From assembly GCA_028282705.1 (NCBI GenBank), contig JANQHI010000021.1:1-32051 (forward strand): 32,051 nucleotides of DNA. Direction: 5' to 3'. The notes beneath the pieces were generated by a model. The model saw only the letters and a list, made by a program, of their open reading frames with translations. It was not told the origin of the DNA and ran no database searches. Below are positions 16,752 to 24,067 of the stretch, in pieces (position 1 is the first letter of the stretch; every line of letters begins with the position of its first letter). The position numbers and the translations under genes were made by a program. The stretch comes from Prolixibacteraceae bacterium. GTDB taxonomy: Bacteria; Bacteroidota; Bacteroidia; Bacteroidales; Prolixibacteraceae.

Positions 16752-18467
16752 ATGAAAAAACTATTATATTTTTTGCCACTTTTTATGCTTCTGTTTAGTT
16801 GTAACAATATGCTTGATATTGCTCCAACCGATATTATTTCAGAAGACGCTGTGAAAAACGACCCTGTCTTGGTAGACGCCTTCTTAAACAAAATTTATGT
16901 TGATGCACGTTTTCAATCGGGAAGCTCATATGACCCAAACCAAGCTTTGCTGCACGTTGTTGGGGGCGAATCCAATGTATTTGCCGGCTGGCAAGCCCCG
17001 TTTTCTGCTGCAATGAAAATTATTGATGAAAATGGTGCCCATAGCCAGCTTGAATACTGGCCTTACCAAAATATCCGTTCGTGTAACGAAATTATAGATA
17101 TCTTGCAGGAAGCTACATTTGACCAGGCCCTTGTAACACAAAAAGTTGCTGAAGCACGCTGGTTAAGGGCCTTTATGTATTTCGAATTGGTAAAACGATA
17201 TGGGGGTGTACCACTTATTACTAAAGCTCAAAGCATTGACCAACCCATTGAAGAATTAAACGTTTCTCGTAATTCAGAAAAGGAAATCTATGATTTTGTT
17301 GCTTCTGAAATGGATGAGTTGGTTAATATCTTGCCTGAAAGTTATCCTGCCGACGAATTTGGGCGTCCCACAAAATGGGCTGCTTATGCGTTAAAAAGCC
17401 GTGCCATGTTATATGCCGGAAGTATTGCTAAATATGGCAAAGTCCAGCTTAACGGATTATTAGGTTTTAATGCAGGCGAAGCAGGTAGTTATTACCAAAA
17501 GGCTTACGATGCTTCTATGGCTGTTATTAATGGGGGTATGCACCCACTTTACAAAGGAAACCCAGACCCTGAAGCCAATTATGGCGAAATTTTTATTAAC
17601 GAGGGAAATTCGGAAGTGATCTTTGCCGAAATATACGACCTTGGTTTACTTAAAACCCATTCTTGGAGCCTTGTTAGTATCCCTGACGGGTTTCAGGCAG
17701 GCTGGGGATCGAACAATTGGATGTACCTTGAATCATGGGAACGTTATGAATACCAGGATGGTTCTTCAGCCGTTTGGGACAGGAGCCTGTTAGATGGGAA
17801 CCACAAATTTTCTCCGAATGAAATAATTAATAACAAAGACCCAAGGTTCCTTGCTACAGCTTTTTATCCAGAAACCCCATGGCAGGATGGAACGGTTTAC
17901 ATGCACAATACAACCTATGGGACAATCCCTGCAGGGTCAGGATGGCCCAAAGCAGCCCCTAAAAGAAATCGCATAAAAACAGGTGTATTGATCAAGAAAC
18001 GCCTTAATGAAGCCTCCAGGTTACCTATCCCAAAGGAAGACGAAACAGATTGGATAGTTTTCCGCACAGCAGAAATGTACCTAAATGCTGCTGAGGCTAA
18101 ATTTGAGATGGGAAATATTGAAGAAGCTATCCCTTTAATTAATACAATTCGCGAACGTGCAGGGATGCCTGATAAAGTATCGCTTTCATTGGAAGAATTA
18201 CGAAACGAACGTTTTGTTGAACTTTATATTGAAGAACACCGCTACTGGGATATGCGACGCTGGAGGATTGCTGTTGAAGAGCTAAACGGTAAAGGCTTCC
18301 ATGGGGTTACATGGGATTATTACATTGATGAAGATAAATATACACTGAAAATTAAAGATGCAGATTTTGGCAGGATCAGGACTTTTGCTGAACGGAACTA
18401 CTATTTGCCCATTGGCTTAAGCAGGATTGCCGATAACCCTAACCTGGTAGAAAATCCGGGATATTAA
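16752..18467 (+). CDS. SusD/RagB-family surface glycan-binding lipoprotein (locus B)
   Basis: A 571-residue surface lipoprotein that forms the hinged lid of the adjacent SusC. I prefer the ATG at 16752 (MKKLLYFLPLFMLLFSC), which gives a clean lipoprotein signal with the lipobox Cys at residue 17; an ATG 12 nt earlier in the same frame is possible. Visible family features are the mature start CNNMLDIAPTDII, the helical TPR-like N-terminal half (EARWLRAFMYFELVKRYGGV) and the RagB/SusD C-terminal signature (WIVFRTAEMYLNAAEAKFEM, IRERAG, ERFVELYIEEHRYWDMRRWR), ending NPNLVENPGY. It is translated just behind susC and followed 39 nt later by a terminator, so the operon ends here. No SusE/F-like protein or enzyme is attached. 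Confidence 0.95.
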   Translation: MKKLLYFLPLFMLLFSCNNMLDIAPTDIISEDAVKNDPVLVDAFLNKIYVDARFQSGSSYDPNQALLHVVGGESNVFAGWQAPFSAAMKIIDENGAHSQLEYWPYQNIRSCNEIIDILQEATFDQALVTQKVAEARWLRAFMYFELVKRYGGVPLITKAQSIDQPIEELNVSRNSEKEIYDFVASEMDELVNILPESYPADEFGRPTKWAAYALKSRAMLYAGSIAKYGKVQLNGLLGFNAGEAGSYYQKAYDASMAVINGGMHPLYKGNPDPEANYGEIFINEGNSEVIFAEIYDLGLLKTHSWSLVSIPDGFQAGWGSNNWMYLESWERYEYQDGSSAVWDRSLLDGNHKFSPNEIINNKDPRFLATAFYPETPWQDGTVYMHNTTYGTIPAGSGWPKAAPKRNRIKTGVLIKKRLNEASRLPIPKEDETDWIVFRTAEMYLNAAEAKFEMGNIEEAIPLINTIRERAGMPDKVSLSLEELRNERFVELYIEEHRYWDMRRWRIAVEELNGKGFHGVTWDYYIDEDKYTLKIKDADFGRIRTFAERNYYLPIGLSRIADNPNLVENPGY

Positions 18468-18506
18468 AATTAGCTTTCGATAAAGTATAGTTAGATTAAA
18501 ACGAGG

Positions 18507-18546
18507 AGGCTGTCCAATTTACTTTTTGGGCAGCCTTTCTTTTTGT
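18507..18546 (+). terminator. Rho-independent terminator of the locus B susCD operon
   Basis: AGGCTGTCC (18507-18515) pairs with GGGCAGCCT (18528-18536), 9 pairs including one G-U with a 12-nt loop, followed directly by a T-rich tract. It lies 39 nt after the susD stop. Confidence 0.82.
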
Positions 18547-18640
18547 TGCCTTCATGTAATAAAATTATCATTTTATAAATAAAAGTTGTCAAAAGTTAAA
18601 TTATAAAGAATGATAATGTGTCGATAAAAATAATTTTTCT

Positions 18641-18792
18641 GACTCGTCCCTCTCTACGCGTAGAGAGGGATGATCCCGAGCACTCGGGATCAGGGTGAGA
18701 AGTTATGTGAAAAATGTTACACTTTTTTTAAATTATTAAGTGTAGTATTTCAGGTAATTACAAGCATTTTTAGCATTTAACTTTAAATAAGT
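18641..18792. repeat. Dispersed double-hairpin intergenic repeat, copy 1
   Basis: It lies in the 412-nt gap between the convergent susD (locus B) and GH20 genes. It begins with a perfect 24-nt palindrome (18647-18670; half-site TCCCTCTCTACG), then a second hairpin with 10-bp arms TGATCCCGAG/CTCGGGATCA and a 2-nt loop (18671-18692). A core follows: CAGGGTGAG, TATGTGAAAAATGTTACAC, a T-run, ATTATTAAGTG, AGTATTTCAGGT, then AAGCATTTTTAGCATTTAAC, ending ACTTTAAATAAGT. The core recurs almost unchanged at 23608-23830. The remainder of the gap (18547-18640 and 18793-18879) holds nothing I can name. Confidence 0.8.
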
Positions 18793-18879
18793 ATAGCATA
18801 AGTCGAAAATACATAGGGTTCGGATAAATATTAATACCCACAGCATAATCCTCCCCATTACCAACCATAAATGATCTTA

Positions 18880-20466
18880 TCATTTTTTGAACCCCGCTGG
18901 TTCTTTAGTTTTCTCAGGGTTGAAAAAGTCAAAATAGTAAATATTATCTTTTTGGTAAAGCTTGATCATTTCCTTGAGCCTTTCCATAAATCCCTGGTAT
19001 TCTTTTGTTTCCTCATTGCTCCAGGCAGCTTCTGCCATGGCCGACAAACGAGGAAAGGTCATAAAATCAAGGCGTTTATTATCTTTTATGCTTTCGCTCC
19101 ACAGGTTTGCCTGTATCCCCATAACTTTGTTATTGTCGCCATCAATGGTATCTACAGGAAAGTTGTAAACCATATCAATTGGGCAGTAGGCACCACCCCA
19201 TTTTCGCCCCCATTCATGGCTTTCATGCTGGTCAAAATCAAAGTACAATGGAACCCTGGGGCACATGATTACGTTAAACCTTGCCGAAATGGCATCATCC
19301 AATAGGTGTGGCTTATCATGCCTCCACCACATAATAACAGAAGAAGCTGTATCGAGCCCTGCCTTAATGATTTCATCCCACCCCATTACTTTTTTACCTA
19401 AAGCCGTAATGGAGTCTGCCATACGCCTAACAAAATAGTGCTCTACTTCCACCAGGTTTTCCAGGTTTTCATCCTTCATTAATTCCTGCACATTGGGGTC
19501 AGTGTTCCATTGTTGGTTGCCAAAGTGCACTTCGTCCCCTCCAATGTGGATGTATTCGGAAGGAAACAATAAACTTACCTCTTTCAATATGTTGGTAAGG
19601 TATTGGTAAGTACCTTCTTTCCCTGGGTTGAATGTGAAATCTGGGTGCTTTTCAGAACCACCACCACTGAATTCAGGATAGGCCTTGTTAGCTGCTGTTG
19701 CATGGCCTGGCATATCAATTTCAGGGATTACTTCAATGAACCTATCTGATGCATACTTAATAATTTCTGCAATGTCTTGCTGTGTATAAAATTTTGCTTC
19801 TGCATTGGGATTATGGTGGTTCCCAATCCCCCCGATTGTAGTCAGCCTAGGGTATTGTTTGATTTCAATGCGCCAACCAGGTACATCAGTAAGGTGCCAA
19901 TGGAATTTGTTTAATTTATGTAATGCCATGTAATCAAGTAACTGTTTCACCTTTTCTTTTCCAAAAAAATGCCTTGATTCATCCAACATTAGCCCACGCC
20001 AGCCATACCTGGGCTGGTCCTTAACCATACAACATGGTAAAACTTTTTTCCCATCCTCTTCTTCAGCAAACAAAAGTAATTGGGCCGCAGATATTAACCC
20101 ATAAAATAGCCCACTTTCGCCAGAAGAAGTTATTGCCATTTTTGATGGGGTTATTTCCAGCATATACCCTTCTTCTTCACAACCACTGTTTTCGTCCAAT
20201 TTCAATTGGATGGCTGGAATACCTTTACTTTTCCCAAAAGTTATGCCTGCCCCGGGAAAGTTGCCCAAAAAATTTATAAAGTTATCGCTCAGGCCATTTA
20301 AGCCTGCATCTTCAAACCCGATTGGGATTTCTTCAGCACATACAAATTTGCCAGGTTTGAAATTTGTGCCATTAGGCTTTGGGATAATTGGTAATTCACT
20401 ATCAACCACAGTAGAACATGCTATGGAAAACAAGAAAATAAGTGCCGTGAAAATTTTTAAATACAT
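18880..20466 (-). CDS. GH20 beta-N-acetylhexosaminidase, lipoprotein
   Basis: A 528-residue retaining exo-hexosaminidase that removes terminal beta-GlcNAc/GalNAc by substrate-assisted catalysis. The N-terminus is a lipoprotein signal (MYLKIFTALIFLFSIAC, lipobox Cys17), so the enzyme is membrane-anchored, probably facing the periplasm or surface. About 25-150 are the GH20b-type alpha/beta domain; about 153-500 are the TIM barrel. Diagnostic motifs: GWRGLMLDESRHFFGKEKVK, LNKFHWHLTDVPGWRIEIK, PEIDMPGHATAA, and the catalytic pair D311-E312 in HIGGDEVHF; later WDEI and IQANLWSE line the active site. It is the last leftward gene of the locus C side and converges with locus B susD across the repeat-bearing gap. 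Nearly 700 nt separate it from GH31, so it probably has its own promoter. The family call is firm. Confidence 0.95.
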   Translation of the reverse strand: MYLKIFTALIFLFSIACSTVVDSELPIIPKPNGTNFKPGKFVCAEEIPIGFEDAGLNGLSDNFINFLGNFPGAGITFGKSKGIPAIQLKLDENSGCEEEGYMLEITPSKMAITSSGESGLFYGLISAAQLLLFAEEEDGKKVLPCCMVKDQPRYGWRGLMLDESRHFFGKEKVKQLLDYMALHKLNKFHWHLTDVPGWRIEIKQYPRLTTIGGIGNHHNPNAEAKFYTQQDIAEIIKYASDRFIEVIPEIDMPGHATAANKAYPEFSGGGSEKHPDFTFNPGKEGTYQYLTNILKEVSLLFPSEYIHIGGDEVHFGNQQWNTDPNVQELMKDENLENLVEVEHYFVRRMADSITALGKKVMGWDEIIKAGLDTASSVIMWWRHDKPHLLDDAISARFNVIMCPRVPLYFDFDQHESHEWGRKWGGAYCPIDMVYNFPVDTIDGDNNKVMGIQANLWSESIKDNKRLDFMTFPRLSAMAEAAWSNEETKEYQGFMERLKEMIKLYQKDNIYYFDFFNPEKTKEPAGFKK

Positions 20467-21151
20467 ACCTTCTTTTTCTATTTATTTACAACCAAACATT
20501 TAACAGGATGAGACAACTGCCTCAATGAAATAAGAGAATTTAGGTTGACCTTTCAGCTAAATATACCATATAACGGCATCTTACGAAATTACATGGCATA
20601 TTGAATGCATCTTTTTTTAAAATTTTAAAAACTTATGGGTACTTATTGTTTCTTTTTCATCAAATATTTTTAGAAGATAACTTCCTTTTGGGTAGTTGGA
20701 AATATCAAGTTTTAGCTTGTTTCCCCCAATATTCATGTGTTGTTTAACTATTTCAAAGACATAGGCATATAGGCGCCTATAATATTTCATGAGAAGTTGG
20801 TTGAATTTCCCATAATCCTCTTCACTTGCCCCTGAACAGATATCTATCCTTTTTCCCACCAAGAATGACTAATTAGGCTACAACAATAAAGAATTATATG
20901 ATACCTGCATGATTAAATTTTTATGCTCCTATCCTCCTTGACTTGGCTTAATTGCCTTATGAACTATTTATCTTATTGGTATCAAAATATTATATGACTC
21001 ATCTCCTTTATTAGCTACCAATAACAATATTTTTGGTTAAACACCTTCATCTTAAACGAATAGACGCTCTAACCTACCAGGTTCTGAATACCCACTCCAT
21101 CTTTTAGCTGCACCTTTTTATCTGTTAGCTTTTACATTGGCATTAAATATT
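20467..21151. other. Long intergenic region with a gene scar
   Basis: A 685-nt stretch between the GH31 stop and the GH20 start. The only coding trace is the short minus-strand remnant at 20617-20868, described separately. The rest is A+T-rich with no repeat of the dispersed family, no clear terminator and no clear promoter. It should contain the GH20 promoter within 20467-20616, if that gene is transcribed on its own. Confidence 0.4.
20617..20868 (-). pseudogene. Chimeric remnant: ECF sigma start fused to a T9SS sorting-domain tail
   Basis: An open frame of about 83 codons between an in-frame TAG and TAA with no ATG at its 5' end (only a TTG at 20862). The first half (FNQLLMKYYRRLYAYVFEIVK) looks like region 2.1 of an ECF sigma factor. 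The second half (NKLKLDISNYPKGSYLLKIF, ending ETISTHKFLKF) looks like the final strands of a type IX secretion C-terminal sorting domain. The two halves belong to unrelated protein families, so I read it as a deletion scar joining two genes and not as a working gene. The sorting-tail identification is the better supported half; the sigma half rests on about 20 residues. Confidence 0.5.
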
Positions 21152-23314
21152 TTAGTTTACCATATAACGCCATGTTATTTCACCATAGTTCCAGTTTTGT
21201 GTTGGGATTTCATTCAAATGCCCTTTCCCTTCTTTTACTTCTAATTGAAGGGTAGCATATTCCCCCCTTTCATAATTGAAGGTTTCACCATCATCATCAT
21301 AAAGTATAAATTTGCCATCAGCATGCCCATAAACCCTTAATTCCAGGGAATTGCCTGCCCATTCTACGGTTTGGCGGATAGGTGGTATCATTGGAATAAT
21401 AGCACCATCTTTTACAAATAATGGGATTTTATCAATACCTGCTTCAACTGAAATTTCTTCGTCACTCCCAACATAATCACCAGTATAGAAATCATACCAT
21501 TTCCCAGCTGGTAACAATACTTTGCGTTCAGACTGCCCTTCAAACATAGGGGCTACCATAATAGATGGTCCCATCATGTATTGGTCTTTTACTTCTTTTA
21601 CTTGTGCCATGGCATAAGGGTTCTTAGTCCCATCTAATTTGCCTTTTGTTACCTTTTCTTCGTGGCTATAACCTTCCAACAGGTTGATAGCATAAAATGG
21701 AGGCCTTCCTGTAAAATAATAATCAGCATAAATTGAATAGATATATGGCAACAATTGCATGCGTAGCAATGCGACTTCTTTACAATGGTTATAGACTTCA
21801 TTAAAAGTCCATGGTTTTGTACCATCTGCCCAGGCATTCAGCATAGCCATTGGCGAAAAACAAACTGTTTGCATACGCCTGACCCAATCTTCAGCAGAGC
21901 CCCCCGAGCGTACTTCAGGCGTCCATAATACACCATTGAAACCTGAATTGACCAAAGCAGTTATGAACCCATTATGTGAATAGTAATCATTATATATTAC
22001 AAACGGATAGCTAACACTACCTGCATTTGCAGCACGTACCAACCCAAAAGTGCGGGTGTTTCCTTTCCTGTATTGTTCAGTAGTCAAATCCATAAAAAGG
22101 TTGCCATATACTTGGCGCATGGTTTCCCCATCTTTTCCTGAGGGGAATGTTGCTACATCAGGAAATAGCCATCTATCATACCCATCAACCTCATCTATTT
22201 TATACCCACTAACTCCAAAGCCAATTTGATGCTTTAACATATGGCCCTGCATTACCTTCCTGGCTTCAGGGATGGTATAGTCTGGTACAGTCCCGTTCCA
22301 TACAGTATGGCTTCCTATGTATTTTTCCATCTTTTTATCGAGGTTGCTCCCTGGCCATAAATAAGGGTTACACCACAAGTTAAGCCTGATGTTGTGCCCT
22401 AACATCTTTTCTGTAAATTTTCCTGGTTCAGGGAAACGTTCCTTGCTCCACTCGAAACTGCATGGATATGCTTTGGAATGCCAGCCAGGTTCCAGCCCAA
22501 CCACATCTAATGGAAAACCTTTTTCTTTAAATATAAGTGCCTCTTTCTCAACATCTTTATCAGAATACAATGTTGGGGTGCGATGCCAAAAACCCAAGCC
22601 CCATTTAGGTGGGATAAAACCTCCCCCACAATATAGGTTGAAACGCTGAACCACCTCCATCATATCCTTTCCTGCAAAGAAAATAAGTTCAACTCCTTCT
22701 CCTGGTATTACAAATTCAAGATTATCAGAATATGGCATAGCTTGCCAGTTTCCATCTGTGTTACGGTCACGGACAACAGGTGGGTTTTTACTGTCCTTTG
22801 TAACACCAGTCCCCACATAAGCATCAATATAACGGGCAGTATTGATCAATACCCCATAGCCTTTTGAAGAAACAAAAAATGGTACAGGTGCATGGGTACG
22901 CCCATTGTCTCTGCCCCCATAATGATCCATGTGTAATTTTAGTATTCGCCCACGTTGCTGGACGCTATGAAAATGCAGCCCCAGCCCATAAATTTGCTCT
23001 TCTCTATCTAAAGGGAAACGCAAAAATACTTTTCCATTAGCCTTTGTGGCTACAACCTCACCCATATCAATGGGTGCATCAACCACATCCATCCCATTTA
23101 GGGATTTTTCCCTGGGTTGTGTATATGTAGCATTGAGCAAATTAAATTTGGATGGTTTATATACTTCACTTTTCCAAATACCAGGAAATTCCTTTTCCCA
23201 ATTTATGGTCTGTGATTCAATATCAGGATTAACCTGATCAGTTCCTGTAGTACAAGATAGTACCAGGAATGCTGCCTGAAAAAATAAAAAGAAAGATAAT
23301 TTAGTTAAAGACAT
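21152..23314 (-). CDS. GH31 alpha-glycosidase, lipoprotein
   Basis: A 720-residue retaining alpha-glycosidase. I start it at 23314 because that Met opens a lipoprotein signal (MSLTKLSFFLFFQAAFLVLSC, lipobox Cys21); an upstream Met at 23368 adds 18 unrelated residues. About 60-225 are the N-terminal beta-sandwich (EEQIYGLGLHFHSV). About 230-540 are the TIM barrel (PPKWGLGFWHRTPTLYSDKD, LDVVGLEPGWHSKAYPCSFE), with D374 in GYKIDEVDGYD as predicted nucleophile and D443 in VIYNDYYSHNG as a candidate acid/base. The proximal and distal beta-domains follow (MGPSIMVAPMFE, LLPAGKWYDFYTGDY, ILYDDDGETFNYERGEY). GH31 covers alpha-glucosidase, alpha-xylosidase, alpha-galactosidase and alpha-N-acetylgalactosaminidase. 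The LEPGW and KIDEVDG variants are unlike classical alpha-glucosidases, so the sugar is open. It lies downstream of locus C susCD on the same strand. Confidence 0.93.
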   Translation of the reverse strand: MSLTKLSFFLFFQAAFLVLSCTTGTDQVNPDIESQTINWEKEFPGIWKSEVYKPSKFNLLNATYTQPREKSLNGMDVVDAPIDMGEVVATKANGKVFLRFPLDREEQIYGLGLHFHSVQQRGRILKLHMDHYGGRDNGRTHAPVPFFVSSKGYGVLINTARYIDAYVGTGVTKDSKNPPVVRDRNTDGNWQAMPYSDNLEFVIPGEGVELIFFAGKDMMEVVQRFNLYCGGGFIPPKWGLGFWHRTPTLYSDKDVEKEALIFKEKGFPLDVVGLEPGWHSKAYPCSFEWSKERFPEPGKFTEKMLGHNIRLNLWCNPYLWPGSNLDKKMEKYIGSHTVWNGTVPDYTIPEARKVMQGHMLKHQIGFGVSGYKIDEVDGYDRWLFPDVATFPSGKDGETMRQVYGNLFMDLTTEQYRKGNTRTFGLVRAANAGSVSYPFVIYNDYYSHNGFITALVNSGFNGVLWTPEVRSGGSAEDWVRRMQTVCFSPMAMLNAWADGTKPWTFNEVYNHCKEVALLRMQLLPYIYSIYADYYFTGRPPFYAINLLEGYSHEEKVTKGKLDGTKNPYAMAQVKEVKDQYMMGPSIMVAPMFEGQSERKVLLPAGKWYDFYTGDYVGSDEEISVEAGIDKIPLFVKDGAIIPMIPPIRQTVEWAGNSLELRVYGHADGKFILYDDDGETFNYERGEYATLQLEVKEGKGHLNEIPTQNWNYGEITWRYMVN

Positions 23315-23565
23315 ATTTAAAAATTTTCTATTTGCAACTTCGCCTAAAAATAGAGATGTAAACAACATTTAAATTGCCACTTACAGCTTTCTGACCAAAA
23401 TATAAAAAGTTTATAATACAGCTTTATTTGAATATATGAAATGCTTGATTAATAATTTTTTATCTTTTATCAATGAAACTTATATAAATTACCACACAAA
23501 CACCCCTTACTTATTAAAATAAACCACTATGCATTGGAAATACATAGGTTTAAGAAATGAATGAA

Positions 23566-23830
23566 TGCCTGTCCGGTAGGCAGGGACGATTGTGACGTAG
23601 TCGCGATCAGGGTGAGTTAATATGTGAAAAATGTTACACTTTTTTTAAAAAATTATTAAGTGCAGTATTTCAGGTGATTATACTGATTTGTATTTGAAAT
23701 TACTCAATAAATTCACTACGTTCTTCATTGAGTTTCAAATATCTATCGGCATTATACCTGTTCATTTAGTGGGAAAATTTATATCAAAAATGGTATTACA
23801 AGCATTTTTAGCATTTAACTTTAAACAAGT
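23566..23830. repeat. Dispersed double-hairpin intergenic repeat, copy 2 (with insertion)
   Basis: Same direction and order as copy 1: a first hairpin near 23566-23584 (TGCCT/AGGCA or CCTG/CAGG pairings), a second hairpin GATTGTGAC (23588-23596), GTA, GTCGCGATC (23600-23608) with 7 Watson-Crick and 2 G-T pairs, then the shared core CAGGGTGAG, TATGTGAAAAATGTTACAC, T-run, AGTATTTCAGGT. The core is interrupted at 23681-23798 and resumes with CAAGCATTTTTAGCATTTAA to 23830. The hairpin sequences differ from copy 1 while the paired architecture is the same. Confidence 0.8.
23681..23798. mobile_element. 118-bp insertion inside repeat copy 2 (MITE-like or copy-1 deletion)
   Basis: Relative to copy 1, 118 bp interrupt the repeat core exactly between TTTCAGGTGATTA and CAAGCATTTT. 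ATTA appears on both sides (23677-23680 and 23795-23798), like a 4-bp target duplication. Inside is a long imperfect inverted repeat: ATTTGAAA-TTA-CTCAAT (23692-23708) against ATTGAGTTTCAAAT (23727-23740). There is no coding capacity. It may be a small non-autonomous element, or copy 1 may have lost this piece. Confidence 0.45.
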
Positions 23831-24014
23831 TTTAAATGAATAAATTCAAAACAGTCTTTAAAATTCCAAAAACAGATGCTTTTAGTTTTGTTTAGCATTT
23901 TACAAAATAGGTGTTATTAAGATAAAAAAGAGGGAATTGTGATCCTTTTATTACTTCTTTCTCAGTACATAATATTGAGAATTAGACGAAGCCATAATTA
24001 ATTGCGAAGCAATG

Positions 24015-24044
24015 AAGCGGCTGCCACATTTTAGGCAGCCGCTT
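24015..24044 (-). terminator. Terminator-like hairpin after locus C susD
   Basis: Perfect 11-bp stem: AAGCGGCTGCC (24015-24025) with GGCAGCCGCTT (24034-24044), 8-nt loop, 23 nt beyond the susD stop. The stem is strong. The T-run on the susD strand is poor, while the + strand has TTTT directly after the stem, so it may work in either direction. Confidence 0.72.
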
Positions 24045-24067
24045 TTAGCCTCTATTTTACTATTTAT

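Larger units (their letters stand above)
23315..24067. other. Long intergenic region between susD (locus C) and GH31
   Basis: A 753-nt gap without a gene. It contains, from right to left, the terminator-like hairpin at 24015-24044, the second copy of the dispersed double-hairpin repeat with its 118-bp insertion (23566-23830), and A+T-rich sequence upstream of GH31 that should hold its promoter. No coding frame in it looks real. Confidence 0.5.

Noticed and set aside
20560-21176. Repeated CGTTATATGGTA upstream of GH20 and at the GH31 3' end
   Set aside because: A 12-nt match with no extended similarity; one copy is simply the last GH31 codons, so no duplication is supported.
23315-23368. Upstream Met of the GH31 frame
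   Set aside because: It places 18 unrelated residues ahead of a clean lipoprotein signal that begins at 23314.
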